A stretch of 64,000 bases of DNA from Elysia crispata (Eukaryota > Mollusca > Gastropoda > Plakobranchidae), in contig JAWDGP010006444.1 of the NCBI GenBank assembly GCA_033675545.1, forward strand, positions 1-64,000, given 5' to 3'. The notes below the pieces were generated by a model. The model was not told the origin of the DNA, ran no database searches, and saw only the letters and a program-made list of their open reading frames with translations. Numbering within the stretch: the first letter of the stretch is position 1; every line of letters starts with the position of its first letter. Shown here one piece after another: positions 55,201 through 64,000 of this stretch. Made by a program: the position numbers and the translations under genes.

Positions 55201-58200
55201 AAGGTGAGAAAAAAGTTCAGGTCTCCTCGTGCCCCTCTCTCACTCTAGCCAACTCCAGTCTTATATTGCAGCTGACCAGCTGCCGAAGATCTTACCACTG
55301 ACACCCAGATTCTGCAGGCTCCTCACTCTCGTTGGGATTTCATCGTGCAGTCACCAGAGATTTGGTGGGTTCGATCCATCTTTTGATGACCAATTAACAG
55401 TTTTTGTATGTGAACAGATTATTCTTTCTGGTGGTCCAAAGCGTTTTCTTAAAATATCTTTTATCTTCTGTATAGTTTTCAACAGTGAGTGAGTGGTCTG
55501 AAATGGCAGGGGCAGCTTCACCCTGAAGAAGTGCCTGTAAGTAAGTAAATTTGTTAACTACTGGAATGTCGCTGTCATTGATAACAGCCCAAAATTGGTC
55601 CCAAATGGCTGTCATTCTATAAAATCAAGGTTGAATTTTGGCTATTTTAGTTCAGGTAATCTTGTTGGAGATGAGGGGTATTGCTTGGCGCTGATACTGT
55701 TAATACATCTCTGACAGATGGATTTTCTGTCTCTTGATCAGCTTTCAAGAGACTCTTGTGTGTCTCCTTTGCCACAACTAGAATTTGTCTCTTCTCTCGT
55801 GGGAACTGTGCTGCGACTTCAATATCTGTTTCTAACTCATATAAGCCAATGTTTGTTTCAAATTGTTTCAAGGGTTCACTTTGAAAAGTTTCTTGCAGTC
55901 CGTTCGCTCTTCTTGATACCCAGCTCTTAGCTGCAGGTCTTTTTCTGCTAGCATTCTCCATAAATTACTTTAAATCCTGAGCAAGTCACAAATTAATGTC
56001 CGAAAATCTTATGGCTATAATCCAAGCACATTTGGTTAGTGTCCCGGGTCAGTCTTTTAGAGGCATTGTGAGTAACCTTCTGGTTGCTCCTGTCGACTGC
56101 TCCCGCATGTAGGTTGTACTCATGAACAGCTCTCCTCTTTTGTGACTGGACTGGTCTTTCCAGCCACCACCTTGTTTGCAGCATGGACTGTCGTCAGGAG
56201 TCTGCACCTTACTATAAATCACATCAAATTCGACTTTCTGTTGGAAGTAGAGTAACTATGGTGTCATCTTGGGAACCATGGCTTTTAAAGTGCCATTTTC
56301 CCAGAGGTTTGTGAACAGATCTAGGCTTGTATAGAAGTTGTCAATGTACAGTTTTCTGACACATCCTAGGTATGGAGATATAAATCTGTTCACAACATCA
56401 AATGTGGCACCGCAGCTCGAGCACTCTAGCTTGCCTGCATAGATTTCTAAATTGCAGCAATATGCTGTATTGCTGTCACACAATTTGAAAAAATTTGCTC
56501 CAAATTTTACTGGTTTGTCCTGGTTAAAGACATGAATTGACAGAGGGTCTCACCGAGTAGCAATTGCCTCATTGATAGCAATTTTGTCTTCTGGTGTCGA
56601 AAACACGCTTAAAGTTTTCCTTTGGGCTCTCAATGAATTTTCCGATCCTAAAAATCTGATCATATCCTCGTTGATCTCATAGTGCTTGGTCCTCATTAAT
56701 GATGTAGAAAGCACAAAATATGACAGAAACAGTCTATCTTCATAACTGTCGAATAGAAAGGAAGCTTATACATGCAGCTCGTAGATCAACAATCCTCCAG
56801 GTAATCAATGACTACAAGTCCAATCGAGACTATCAGCCCCAGGAAGGCCCACATTTCTTGAACAGTGACATCCATCCATTTTTGGGGTCTGGAATTTGGA
56901 CTTGGTTCCTTATTCTATTATATGGATCTCCATGTTGAGAAAACAAAAGTTAAAATAATGAAAAGCCTTGAACAGAAGTTGAACAAGCTAGAGCGCTATA
57001 GCCGTGTCTAAGTCAGAGTGATTCTCAGACACACTTGATAGGTACCAGTGCCATGCCTAAAGACCAAACAGCCTTATGAGACGACTGGATCAACACATAC
57101 GTTCACCCAAACTTTGAAAAAATACTGTAACGTAGAACACTCAGCAATGTATTTATGTTATGTTACATCAATGACTAGCATGACACTAGCTGTAGATCTG
57201 AAAGCCAAGCAAGACACAAGTACAGTACATGTAGCAAACGGGCCTTGGGGACTTAAGAAAAGAAACGAGATGAAACACTGTGGGCACATGCTTATTTTAT
57301 TATAACAACACATGCATACTATAACTGAGCAAGATGCTAGCCCAATACTCCATTAACGGTGACAAAAAGACCCACTGTTGCTACTTAAAAATCTTTTTTT
57401 AGGTTATGAACAGTCAATTATCAATTTTTTAAAAATTGCTAAAAAATTTAAGTCTATAGATAATTAGATTCTACCACAACAAAATTTCTTTCAACACTTC
57501 TAGTTCAATTGATGATCTGCCAATGATGAATTGATAGCGACTTCTATCATGGGTGTAAAGGTACATAAAACTGGCAATTCCCACCACTTTTCTAGCAACA
57601 ATTAACGTATCATTCAAATTTTCTCTCTCAGATCATGGCATCATGGATATTCCCAAGGACTGGAAATGAGCAAAAAGAAAGCATTTGAAGAAGGTTACAG
57701 TATGGGCATTACCAAAGGAGTAGAGATTGGAAATGAAGTAAGTTTCAGATGGTTACAAATCAAAGTGTATCATTGGGCTTAAAACTTCAGGAAGTCTCAA
57801 ACCATTTAAAAAAAGAATTTGAATTTTTGTGTAAACAAATTTCAGAGTTCACAGCTGCGCAAAAGATTGTGATTCTGCTTAGTGTAGTTAATAATTTTTT
57901 TTTATATAAAAATATAAAACTTCAGTTAGACTATGAAATTTCCTCACTTTCTTGCTGCAACATTAAAGTACGGAGCAACAGATGCTTATGAACATAATCA
58001 CTGAGAAAAGAAACATGGTAGTTTTCAATTTTATGCTGGACAAAAACTGCTAGCTAGTAAACAGCTTGGGTAAAGATTTGCTTTCAATTAAATTTTAAAT
58101 TTGTCTGATACGTTGAAGCAGATTAATGGATTGAAGATTGAAGATCTACATTACTTAGTGAATCAGAAAAAACAGTTAATCCAAAATACTAGAGGTCCAG

Positions 58201-60314
58201 GTAGGCTTACGTCTTGTGACAACCTATTTATAATAAAAACAAACTCATACAAAGTGCTGAAGCAGGGCCTCTGTAGTTTGACTAAATTAAATGAAAAGAA
58301 CCTTTTTGTTTTGAGTATTAATTTTTTTTTTAAACATTAATTTCAAAGCTGGCAGGTTTAGTTTTTGAGTTAGTTTTAACAGAATATTCTTTATCTTCTT
58401 GACTGGTATGCTTCATTCAATTCATGCTGAGAGCGGCGATTTCTTTTGCACCTGTTCATGACTTCCTTAAATGAGCAGTTGATTTAATTTTTAAGTGATT
58501 TTTTTTACTTGGAATCAGAGTTTTTTTTTTTTTTTGTTGTGAAACCTCAATTGAATTGTAGACTCAATGAATGAGAATCAGCCCCTTTTAGTAAGATATT
58601 AAGCAAGATATATCCACTCCCAGTAGTGATATTTAATTGATCAGTTAGTAACTTAAAAAAAATTGTTTGATTTTCATTGACAGCTCAGGCTTTAGGATAG
58701 TTTTGTGAAGATCAAGAAGTGCAAAGTAATACTATACAAAGATAGTGGACGCTTTGGCTGCATTAAGCTCGTTTAAAGTTTATTTTAAAATAAAATTAAT
58801 GAATGCAAGTCTTTTTAATTTTTTTTTAGGGGCTCTCTCTGTGAATTCTTTAAACTCAATTTTACTGTTGCAAAAAATAGTTCCAAGATTTTCATATTAT
58901 TATTTTTTTAATGTTTTTCAGATTGGTTTTTACTCAGGATATGCAAATCAAATATTACACCTATGCAAGGAAGATAGTTCAAAACCAAGGTAACTTGTTT
59001 AAATGCTTCTTGAGGGAATTGTTCAGATCCTTTAGTCTCTCTTAGTCTTATGAGCTTCTTATGACTATAAGTTTTGAGGTTACCAAATGTTTATCTATTA
59101 ATAAATTTTCTTGTTCTGAGATTCGACATGCGAACTGAAAGTGATCATTACTGCTGATGTTTCTTAGAAATGTTCAAGAAAAGAAAGAAAAATTGCTTTT
59201 CATCATGCTTTTAATCTTCAAAAATGTTTAAAACAGAAATATTATTCCTTGGAATGCCTTCTTTTGTATTACAGAGTCGTGAAAGTGTGTGAAGCTATTC
59301 TGCAGTTGGCAAATAAATTTATTGACATTGATCCAATGGACGAACAGTTAACTGACAACCTGAGCAAAATTCAAAGCAAATTTAAACAGGTCAGTAAAGA
59401 AAAGTTACAAATTTCAGATAATCAATTAGAGTTCAAACCTAAGATTAATTCCCTTTGTTTACATAGATGTCATTCAGTTCAAATTCTGTCATAAGTGACA
59501 AGGCCATGATTAAAAAAGAAAGTTCTAAAATCAAATGATGTCTTTCAGTTTCATCATAAATGCTATTGTTTCTTACCTGTGTGACCATTTTTCATTTTAA
59601 CTAGCTCTACATACTTCTGCTTCATTTTCTGCTGTCTATCTTTCTCTTTAATGATGAACTGCTTTATGTCACTTTATTTTCATGAAAATTACCAATGCCA
59701 CACACTATAATTTTGTGCCTTTTTAATTTTTTTTTCATCATGCTATCATGTCGCTGTATAATATGTAGCAAATAATCAGTTTTTTTTTTTTTTGAGTGGG
59801 GTGGGAGGGAGATATCACAAATATACATCGTTATCATTGTTACTTATATCTCATGATTATATTTTATTAGCAGTATAGATTTCAACAAATACTAAGCTTG
59901 TAAGAGCATACTTCATTATGTTCATTTTTTTTTTCTTTACTAGCTCTTTAAGTTGTTGACTTATTCATTCATATCTCTCCTGCATCTATCATTTCACCTT
60001 TCAAATACACAGATTACTTTTTTTGTTAATCTTTTTTACCAAACCTGTGATCTATCCTTGTTTAATGTGATGCAAATATCATGTTTCTTTCAGATCTCCA
60101 TTTTAATCATATCTTATTATGCAGTTCCTTCGGGTGTTGACACTGTTCATTTTAGAAATCTTAATAAATTTTTTAGAAAAAGTCAATTAATGTGATTGTT
60201 CTTTAATCTTTTTTTTTTTTTTGTGTGTGTCCCTTCCAGCTCACATCATTACTTGGAGTGCAAATAGACCATGTTACTGTATCAGGGAATAATAAACGAG
60301 GGTCCTCGTTTTGA
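43176..60314 (+). CDS. LTO1: LTO1/ORAOV1 homologue, ABCE1 maturation factor (five exons)
   Basis: Five exons, 43176-43240, 57632-57737, 58922-58989, 59275-59389 and 60240-60314, join in phase with GT-AG introns to give 142 codons (human LTO1 has 137). LTO1 with YAE1 recruits the CIA machinery to load Fe-S clusters on the ABC protein ABCE1/Rli1 in the cytosol, needed for ribosome recycling. The N-terminal EEDDIFHSVTM block matches the family start. The deca-GX3 array is clear from exon 2 into exon 3 (GYSMGITKGVEIGNE then IGFYSGYA). KIQSKFKQ and LTSLLGVQ match the C-terminal half. The protein ends SSF, close to the [LIM]-[DES]-[WF] CIA-targeting tail. Intron 1 is 14.4 kb and full of transposons. 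Confidence 0.93.
43623..46540. repeat. Subterminal GGGGC..GCCCC motifs of pogo-PHD element
   Basis: Related near-palindromes occur at 43623-43637, 43832-43847, 45906-45920 (GGGGCATTAAGCCCC), 46442-46456, 46508-46522 and 46525-46540. All lie outside the transposase frame. Possibly transposase-binding sites (inference). Confidence 0.6.
43871..45724 (-). pseudogene. pogo/Tigger-family transposase with C-terminal PHD finger
   Basis: Minus strand. The N-terminus from ATG 45724 (MVRNYKKKCTGGRKSY) is a psq-type helix-turn-helix. After a break near 45600, the frame 45573-44920 carries the CENP-B-like second DNA-binding part and NCDESGF with the first core Asp. The frame 45101-44217 has FDGHLSH (second Asp) and LLQPLDTSVFRP (third Asp), a DDD core, then FRGTGIFPYN and a Ser/Pro-rich linker. 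In the last frame come a Lys-rich stretch, an acidic run and a PHD finger (44028-43871): CPGC, CEVCGTWYHVRC, WICDNC, then TGA. PHD fingers read histone H3 tails. Frameshifts near 45600, 45090 and 44230 and stops near 44171 make it inactive. Confidence 0.85.
46620..46935. repeat. Dispersed repeat R, right flank of interrupted copy
   Basis: TTAATGGGATTTTAGAGCAA and the following bases continue the repeat seen at 38366-38470. Beyond about 46740 nothing recognised. Confidence 0.5.
46940..48205 (-). pseudogene. piggyBac-like transposase, C-terminal half
   Basis: Minus strand. DDVPYVDNFFTSPDLF (about 47995-47945) carries the DN pair of the second core Asp. It is followed by MRMNRKHGPPKTMAPK in another frame, LTTAHSA and VHEYNQYM in the frame 47841-47560, RSDQTVSYNAFKRR, then a C-terminal Cys-rich tail: CTVC at about 47290 and ECPCCDVGLHVDPC at about 47245-47204. 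Frame changes near 47920, 47830, 47570 and 47240. The 84-codon frame at 48203-47949 before YVDN is only weakly piggyBac-like. Confidence 0.7.
48205..51005 (-). mobile_element. Second pogo-type transposon
   Basis: Encloses the transposase pseudogene at 50304-48449. Imperfect end motifs (GTCTCAA followed by GAAC) occur at 48220-48233 on plus and, inverted, at about 50983-50997; a further copy lies at 50522-50541. Exact ends not established. Confidence 0.4.
48449..50304 (-). pseudogene. pogo/jerky-like transposase, one frameshift
   Basis: Two long overlapping minus frames, 50304-49690 and 49816-48449, cover an almost complete transposase. The first opens MPKRYTEKDISAALQAI, a psq helix-turn-helix, with a CENP-B-type domain behind. 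The second starts exactly at MDETGF (first core Asp) and has LLLMDSHSSH (second Asp, about 49495) and LQPLDTNVF (third Asp, about 49384), then FATTGIFPPNPF. The C-terminal third holds degenerate SPDQPLQ-type proline repeats (about 49110-48930) and a Lys/Glu-rich tail. The one break lies at about 49813, between AIW and MDETG. This is the best preserved transposase in the window. Confidence 0.88.
50305..51006. other. Non-coding, 5' part of second pogo-type element
   Basis: AT-rich. Carries two copies of a TTCG..TTTTGAGACA motif (50526 and 50985). No gene. Confidence 0.4.
51007..51960 (-). pseudogene. piggyBac-like transposase, N-terminal two thirds
   Basis: Minus strand. An acidic N-terminus from ATG 51954 (DSDIEEEEPDELPVRRG) runs to a frame break near 51760. 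VASIVAETKRYASQ and WVGVTIQEMYAFMGL follow in the frame 51590-51408, then a VAWRKPLSFRVFNPDKL block in mixed frames (about 51195-51140). SAYCYNLEFYTGKQE and ATFDIVSRLISLYIGCG (51115-51020) end it. It stops just short of the YVDN motif, where the pogo element begins. Close relative of the copy at 55.99-56.96 kb. Confidence 0.75.
51961..52995. other. Interval without recognised gene
   Basis: 52090-52130 resembles the sequence at 57040-57085, both upstream of related piggyBac copies, so it is probably element 5' sequence. A short (AC)n tract at 52162-52172. Nothing else. Confidence 0.45.
53350..54860 (-). pseudogene. Tigger-like transposase, degenerate
   Basis: Minus strand. A partial CENP-B-type domain (AIKDFAERLGI, about 54785-54750) is followed by NNIINADETSLFF (54600-54560, first core Asp), ERITLLFTENM and EKLPEGLL. 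The frame 54188-54006 has WVRKLNRKYLLNGRSIALV and VIDNCPAHPE (second Asp). At about 53990, the LQP box that should hold the third Asp reads stop-Asn instead. The frame 53962-53708 continues YRKRVLE, ASAWDDVSQKTIANCFRHAGF. The order matches TIGD-type Tigger transposases. A CAGTAAACCTCTG at 53001 may be its left terminal repeat. Confidence 0.8.
54870..55190. other. Non-coding interval
   Basis: T-rich sequence between the Tigger-like and BEL/Pao-like fragments. Nothing recognised. Confidence 0.4.
55200..55961 (-). pseudogene. BEL/Pao retrotransposon gag-like fragment
   Basis: Minus strand. The frame 55961-55647 (KRPAAKSWVSRRANGLQETF, then ELETDIEVAAQF) is the helical N-terminus found in BEL/Pao polyproteins. 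The frame 55615-55394 follows with IWDQFWAVINDSDIPVVNKF and YLQALLQGEAAPAI, matching the DUF1759 gag-like domain, and a distal IQTRVRSLQNLGVSG part is read in another frame (about 55340-55295). Protease, reverse transcriptase and integrase are absent, and no LTR was seen. Two stops break it. Confidence 0.7.
55990..56960 (-). pseudogene. piggyBac-like transposase, core
   Basis: Minus strand. WMDVTVQEMWAFLGLIVSIG (about 56880-56820), VFNQDKPVKFGA (about 56535-56500), then the frame 56483-56256: CDSNTAYCCNLEIYAG, GATFDVV and YIDNFYTSLDLFTNLW with the DN of the second core Asp. The frame 56184-55993 has AVHEYNLHAGAVDRSNQ, with the last core Asp in VDRS. The acidic N-terminus and the Cys tail are missing. 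Nearest relative in the window is the 51.0-51.96 kb copy. Confidence 0.8.
56961..57631. other. End of LTO1-like intron 1
   Basis: Contains piggyBac 5' sequence (57040-57085) and then AT-rich intron up to the exon 2 acceptor. Confidence 0.5.
57632..57737 (+). CDS. LTO1: LTO1-like exon 2
   Basis: Acceptor TTCTCTCTCAG, donor GTAAGT at 57738. One base finishes the split Thr codon, then 35 codons with GYSQGLEM and EEGYSMGITKG. Confidence 0.93.
57738..58921 (+). other. LTO1-like intron 2
   Basis: AT-rich. The frame 58101-58340 with LKQINGLKIEDLHYLV is not recognised and not part of the spliced product. Confidence 0.7.
58922..58989 (+). CDS. LTO1: LTO1-like exon 3
   Basis: Acceptor GTTTTTCAG, donor GTAACT at 58990. 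Encodes IGFYSGYANQILHLCKE and ends in a split Arg codon. Confidence 0.93.
58990..59274 (+). other. LTO1-like intron 3
   Basis: 285-bp GT-AG intron. Nothing else seen. Confidence 0.8.
59275..59389 (+). CDS. LTO1: LTO1-like exon 4
   Basis: Acceptor GTATTACAG, donor GTCAGT at 59390. Encodes VVKVCEAILQLANKF and KIQSKFKQ. Confidence 0.93.
59390..60239 (+). other. LTO1-like intron 4
   Basis: 850-bp AT-rich intron ending in a T/TG tract before the acceptor. Confidence 0.8.
60240..60314 (+). CDS. LTO1: LTO1-like exon 5
   Basis: The acceptor follows a long T/TG tract and CCCTTCCAG. 24 codons, LTSLLGVQ to RGSSF, then TGA at 60312-60314. Confidence 0.93.
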   Translation, partial: LTSLLGVQIDHVTVSGNNKRGSSF

Positions 60315-60882
60315 TGCAGCTCAGGAACACACTCCAAATTTTCCCAGCAGTGACTTCAACCAGAAAGGGCACTGCCATGACAAGTCACAAAGTCGCCTGC
60401 CAAGAGCCTGATCTGACGCTGTGTTAGATCAAGTGCAAGTCAGATTAAATGCATGAGTTTGAAGTGTTTGAGTTTGTGCACAATTGTGATTCAGTTTTAG
60501 AACCAGATTGAATGGGCATTATTATACCAAGAAAGAATAATATTTTAAAAGTGCCTCTATATATATGCAGTATTTTATTTATCTTATTTTTTTTTTTTTT
60601 GGCATTAAAGCACACTTTTGGTGCACAAAACCAAAAGCTTCATAGAAAATTGATATTCTTAACTACAAAAGCTTTTGTTAGTGAAGCAACCTACTGTATA
60701 TATTTTCCTTATTGGACAAGTTTTAAAATAATTTAATTTGAAATCTAGATAGTGATATCTGTAGCTTTGCTTTAGTTTATGATTTAGATTTTAGAAACTT
60801 ATGATCTAATTGATTCCTTAGATTTTTTCCTTGCACGTTTTTTTTAACTAGGTGAGTAAAGATGTGCCTATATTTGTAATAG

Positions 60883-60888
60883 AATAAA
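60883..60888 (+). promoter_or_regulatory. Likely LTO1-like poly(A) signal
   Basis: AATAAA 569 bp after the stop codon, the first canonical plus-strand hexamer noticed in a plausible position. Another AATAAA lies nearer at 60289, but inside exon 5. Confidence 0.5.
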
Positions 60889-60899
60889 AGTGCTGAATG

Positions 60900-61265
60900 G
60901 TTGTTTGGTATTTCTAAAATTTTCCTAATGAAGGTTAGAATATAGATCAAAATTAGCTTTGTCTAACCCAATACCTGGTGTATGCCCTTGTTCAGACAAC
61001 AAATGAATATAACTTATCTCCATAGGGGAAGAAAGGATGGATAAGCTATTTCAAAATCTTGGGATAAAAATACTCTCTGAATTATGAGGAACAAAAAGAA
61101 AGTGAAAGAAAAACCAATAAAAACTCCTTATTTTTTAAAATGGCCATAGCTCTGATATTTCTCTCTCCTTATAGTTACACCCGTTTTATGAGTCAGTCAT
61201 CAAGGCCTCTGCAGAGCTTTACCCACTCTGCATTATAAGCATTTAAAAAATGAAACGTGTTTTCA
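60900..61265. other. Intergenic interval
   Basis: No recognised feature. Confidence 0.4.
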
Positions 61266-61269
61266 AAAT

Positions 61270-62050
61270 CAACACACAGGATAATAAGGTTATGGCTGGG
61301 GAATGTAGAGCTTATTCAAAGTCAGTGGCAAGACCTTTGCTGGAGGAATTCGTCGGCAAAGTCTTCTAGAATATGTGCCTGGTTTGTTGATAATGTCATT
61401 TCTCTTGCTTGTAGGCACACCTCCAGGTTGTGGCAGACACTTTTGTGTGACCTTTGGAGAGAAAGAAGTTTTCAAGAATCAAAGGGCAAGTTTCCTCTGC
61501 AGAAAATGATGTCTTGTAGTGCAAATTTTAGCTGCCTCAATGAAAAGTCATATAAACCATGGGTACCGGTTTAGGTCTTTCTGGCATCCTGTTGAGCAAA
61601 AAGTGGCTTACACCTGACCGCCAGGTGTGGATATCTTGTGGTTCCCTTACAATATGTATGCACTTTGCTTTGTGCGCACAAGTCATAAAATCTTTGAAGT
61701 CGTATACTTCTAGTCCATTCATTTCATTTTCAATTTTTGAATAGCAGGCATCAGCTGACATAATGGTATGTCTAGGTTGGAACACTTTTAGAGTATTCTT
61801 ATTTGCTTGTATTTCCTTTCTGTTCACCAGCACCACCAGCATTAAAAACCAGGTTCAGTTTTTGTTTTCTTTGCTACAGTTATACAGCCATATGGACGCT
61901 CACTGTCGTCACAAACTTAGGTTAGAAATTGATGGAATGTTGATGTTATGTCCTCATCTTTCTTCTGGAAAGGTCTCAAAGTGTTCAAGTTAGATTTGCC
62001 TTTGGAAACAGCTGCAAATGTTCTGTTGAACACTTTGATTCTCCATGTAA
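61270..62050 (-). pseudogene. Family B-related transposon protein, copy D
   Basis: Minus strand. The frame 61842-61537 reads FQPRHTIMSADACYSKIE, NGLEVYDFKDFM and IHTWRSGVSHFLLNRMP. The H...MSAD....IE block and the following YDF.DF are the C-terminal half of a D-GQNKN relative, a subfamily distinct from copies A-C. Stops near 61537 and 61528 and changed frames down to about 61290 (LSKGHTKVSATTWR) show decay. The D-GQNKN motif itself is not preserved upstream. Confidence 0.5.
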
Positions 62051-62400
62051 AAATGTTGGTTCAAACCCATCCATGAGTGGCACCATCATTACCTTCAGGA
62101 GATGTGCTTACATGATCAATTTTTCGGCTGTGGGAGAGTCTTTCTTGCACTTTCACGCCTCACGGTATCTTTTTGTGTGATGATTCAGTGTCTTATCTGT
62201 GCTCATCATGCAAAAAAAACCTAACAAAACACCAAGTTCTATTTGTTTCACATGAGGTGCATCGTTGAGTAAATTTGAAGCTTATTTGCTTGTAATATTT
62301 TTAAATTATAGCAGCAGTTAGCTTCCTATTTAGTGCTGTTTCTTAAATTGCTCAAATAGCTCAGTGATTTGGCTTTCAAGAAACTTTTTTTTATTAAATG
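62051..62400. other. Non-coding interval
   Basis: No supported coding potential. Confidence 0.35.
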
Positions 62401-62402
62401 TC

Positions 62403-63480
62403 TTAATGTGGCGTGAGTCTATTGAGTTTTCCCTCATAGAATTTTGCAATAATTTGTACATTTTCAGTAACTTGCATTTGAGACAAAGCTATCTTTCTTC
62501 CATCATAATTATTTAGTACAGTTTGTTTACAAGGGAGTTTATCTTTAATTTTAGTACCAAAAACATATTCGGCTGCTATCTGAATTGCTTTAGACACATT
62601 TGCAGCTGATACACCACAATCAGCTCTAAAAGCAATAACTGCTAGACTAACATTGTCGGTGAAAACATTATCTTTGTCGCCTTTAATAAGGACTGGCAAT
62701 TTGCAATAACAATCACATTCAGACTTATCAAGTTCATACATTGGAGCATTTGTTTTAAGGACTCCCATTTCTTCTTTAAAATTTTGTCAGCTTTAGGTTA
62801 AGCATATCAATTCACTTACTAATTCATCTTTTTCTTCTTTGTGCTCTTAACACAAAGATGCAGTGTTATTTTTATGTATAAGTTTCAATGCCTTTAACTC
62901 CTTGTGTTTAATGGAAATAGATTCTTTTAGTTTTTCAACACAACTTTCAAAACCCTCACAATCTCTCTTACACTCGTTAACAAAGTCCTCAAATTTCTTC
63001 TTTACACAAGATAAGTCTGTTAGAGCAGATTCAAGAATGTTCATCTTTTCTTCGTGTTCGGAAATAGTTCTTAAGAGTCCATTAACAATTTTGTTGTTTT
63101 TGTCACTGTCACTTTCAGAACTGCCTTTCTTTAAAACGGGCGAGGGATTAGAAACAGTATCAGCAACAGTGCTAATATCAGGAGGGGTAACAATATTGTC
63201 ACTGTCTTAGTGTCTAGATTGGTGAACAAACAATCCATGAACTGATGAAGCATTGTAAATCCTCAAGTTTCTTTCCTTTTGAAGACTAGTTTCAAGTATT
63301 TGTCAATCAGTTTTTTGATACAATAATCCTCTTTTCAAATTTTCACAGATTTCTCTGTATCTAAAGTTAAATGAATAAGCCATTTTTTGGAAATTTCCTA
63401 AAAGGAAGCCCAAAATCCTTTTGAGCCTTTTTTCAGCTCTATCACAAGTCCATGCATTCGAAATAGACAATCCACGAAAT
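62403..63480 (-). pseudogene. Family A coiled-coil transposon protein, second copy
   Basis: Minus strand. A basic N-terminal block (RAEKRLKRILGFLLGNFQKM, about 63455-63395) is followed by a Ser-rich spacer, a coiled coil (frame 63044-62847: CVKKKFEDFVNECKRDCEGF, then EKLKESISIKHKEL) and the frame 62768-62403 with DNVFTDNVSLAVIAF, CGVSAANVSKAIQIAAEYVF. The last block matches AGVAAGNVKKVIDIV at about 1107-1155 on the plus strand. The downstream TPRDHKK half is absent. Stops at about 62845 and 62795 and at its end. Confidence 0.5.
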
Positions 63481-64000
63481 TCAAGTGATGGTGACGAAAT
63501 AGTCCTTCTTGTGACACCCAGAGCTGAGAAGCAGTCACAAATAAGGTTAAAATCGACACCAAGTTGGCAAAAGTTGGCTCTCTGATGGTCCGCTAACTTT
63601 GAATAACGCTTCGCAGAGTGTGGAGTCCGTGGGCTGTGATTGGGCAGACTCGATCAAGTTTGACTTTCAGCATCCATGTATCAGCTAGGTTAATAAAAAA
63701 AAAAAGAAAACAACAGAATGAAGAGCCCAAAATTTTTTCACTTTTCTTGAGCCAATGTGTTGACTCAGTCACCGTGTTAAAAACTGAGAAGAGAAAAAAA
63801 AATTCCACACCGAAAAATATTACCCGCCAAGGAAAAGTTTATTTACATGCAAGTAAAGTTTCTATACTAAATGTTGCAAACATCATTTGATTACATTAAA
63901 TAAAGTGTTATTATTAAGTCAAAGATCAACAAACTTGAAGAAACTGGTGTATTAAAATTGTAATAAATGGCCCCAAAGTTTTTAGACCGTCTCGTTCTTC
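63481..64000. other. Right edge, nothing recognised
   Basis: No convincing frame on either strand. May be the remaining N-terminal part of the family A copy. Confidence 0.35.

Larger units (their letters stand above)
43241..57631 (+). other. LTO1-like intron 1, transposon-filled
   Basis: A 14.4-kb GT-AG intron. All recognised transposon proteins inside it lie on the minus strand, opposite to the gene. Confidence 0.8.

Noticed and set aside
55360..55385. GGTTCGATCC, tRNA B-box-like
   Set aside because: Lies inside the BEL/Pao gag-like coding sequence on the other strand; no A-box or cloverleaf.
58101..58340. Frame with LKQINGLKIEDLHYLV, faintly SAP-like
   Set aside because: Inside LTO1-like intron 2; too weak to call a domain and not needed for a continuous LTO1 product.

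Overview
The window is eukaryotic, AT-rich and intron-containing. It most likely comes from a gastropod mollusc: it carries copies of an N-RAG-TP-like transposon (a family reported from Aplysia), piggyBac, pogo, P and Mutator-like DNA transposons, a Ty3/gypsy element, and many TCTAGATC-rich low-complexity patches. Species assignment is inference. There are no prokaryotic features and no CRISPR array. I found no intact tRNA or rRNA gene.

Two host genes can be read exon by exon. (1) A UFSP1-type UFM1-specific cysteine protease lies on the minus strand at 29846-24418, with five exons, 233 codons and every splice phase matching. (2) An LTO1 (ORAOV1) homologue lies on the plus strand at 43176-60314, with five exons and 142 codons. 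Its first intron is 14.4 kb and is almost entirely transposons. These genes act in UFMylation and in Fe-S/ABCE1 maturation respectively and have no evident functional link.

The rest is a transposon graveyard with readable stratigraphy. 0-13 kb: broken copies of a coiled-coil family (family A), a D-GQNKN family that resembles what I remember as DUF7869 (family B, three copies), a MADF protein, and N-RAG-TP-like fragments (family C). 13.7-19.0 kb: a piggyBac transposase split by a 3.9-kb N-RAG-TP-like element whose N-terminus resembles the RAG1 N-terminal zinc region and whose ends begin TGCACAGCGT. 20.5-22.9 kb: a P-element/THAP9-like transposase split by a Mutator-like element. 23.1-29.8 kb: a piggyBac N-half, then UFSP1 with another piggyBac in its second intron. 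30.3-35.4 kb: a Ty3/gypsy retrotransposon with paired LTRs. 35.9-43.2 kb: piggyBac and N-RAG-TP-like remnants, a pogo-type MITE, a strong hairpin and microsatellites.

43.2-57.6 kb (LTO1 intron 1): a pogo transposase with a C-terminal PHD finger sits inside a small 35-bp-TIR element, which itself sits inside an older repeat. It is followed by piggyBac, a second pogo transposase with a single frameshift, more piggyBac, a Tigger-like transposase, a BEL/Pao gag-like fragment and a further piggyBac. 57.6-60.9 kb: LTO1 exons 2-5 and a poly(A) signal. 61.2-63.7 kb: minus-strand relatives of families B and A.

All transposon reading frames are broken by stops or frameshifts. I describe those breaks as seen and have not reconstructed the proteins.
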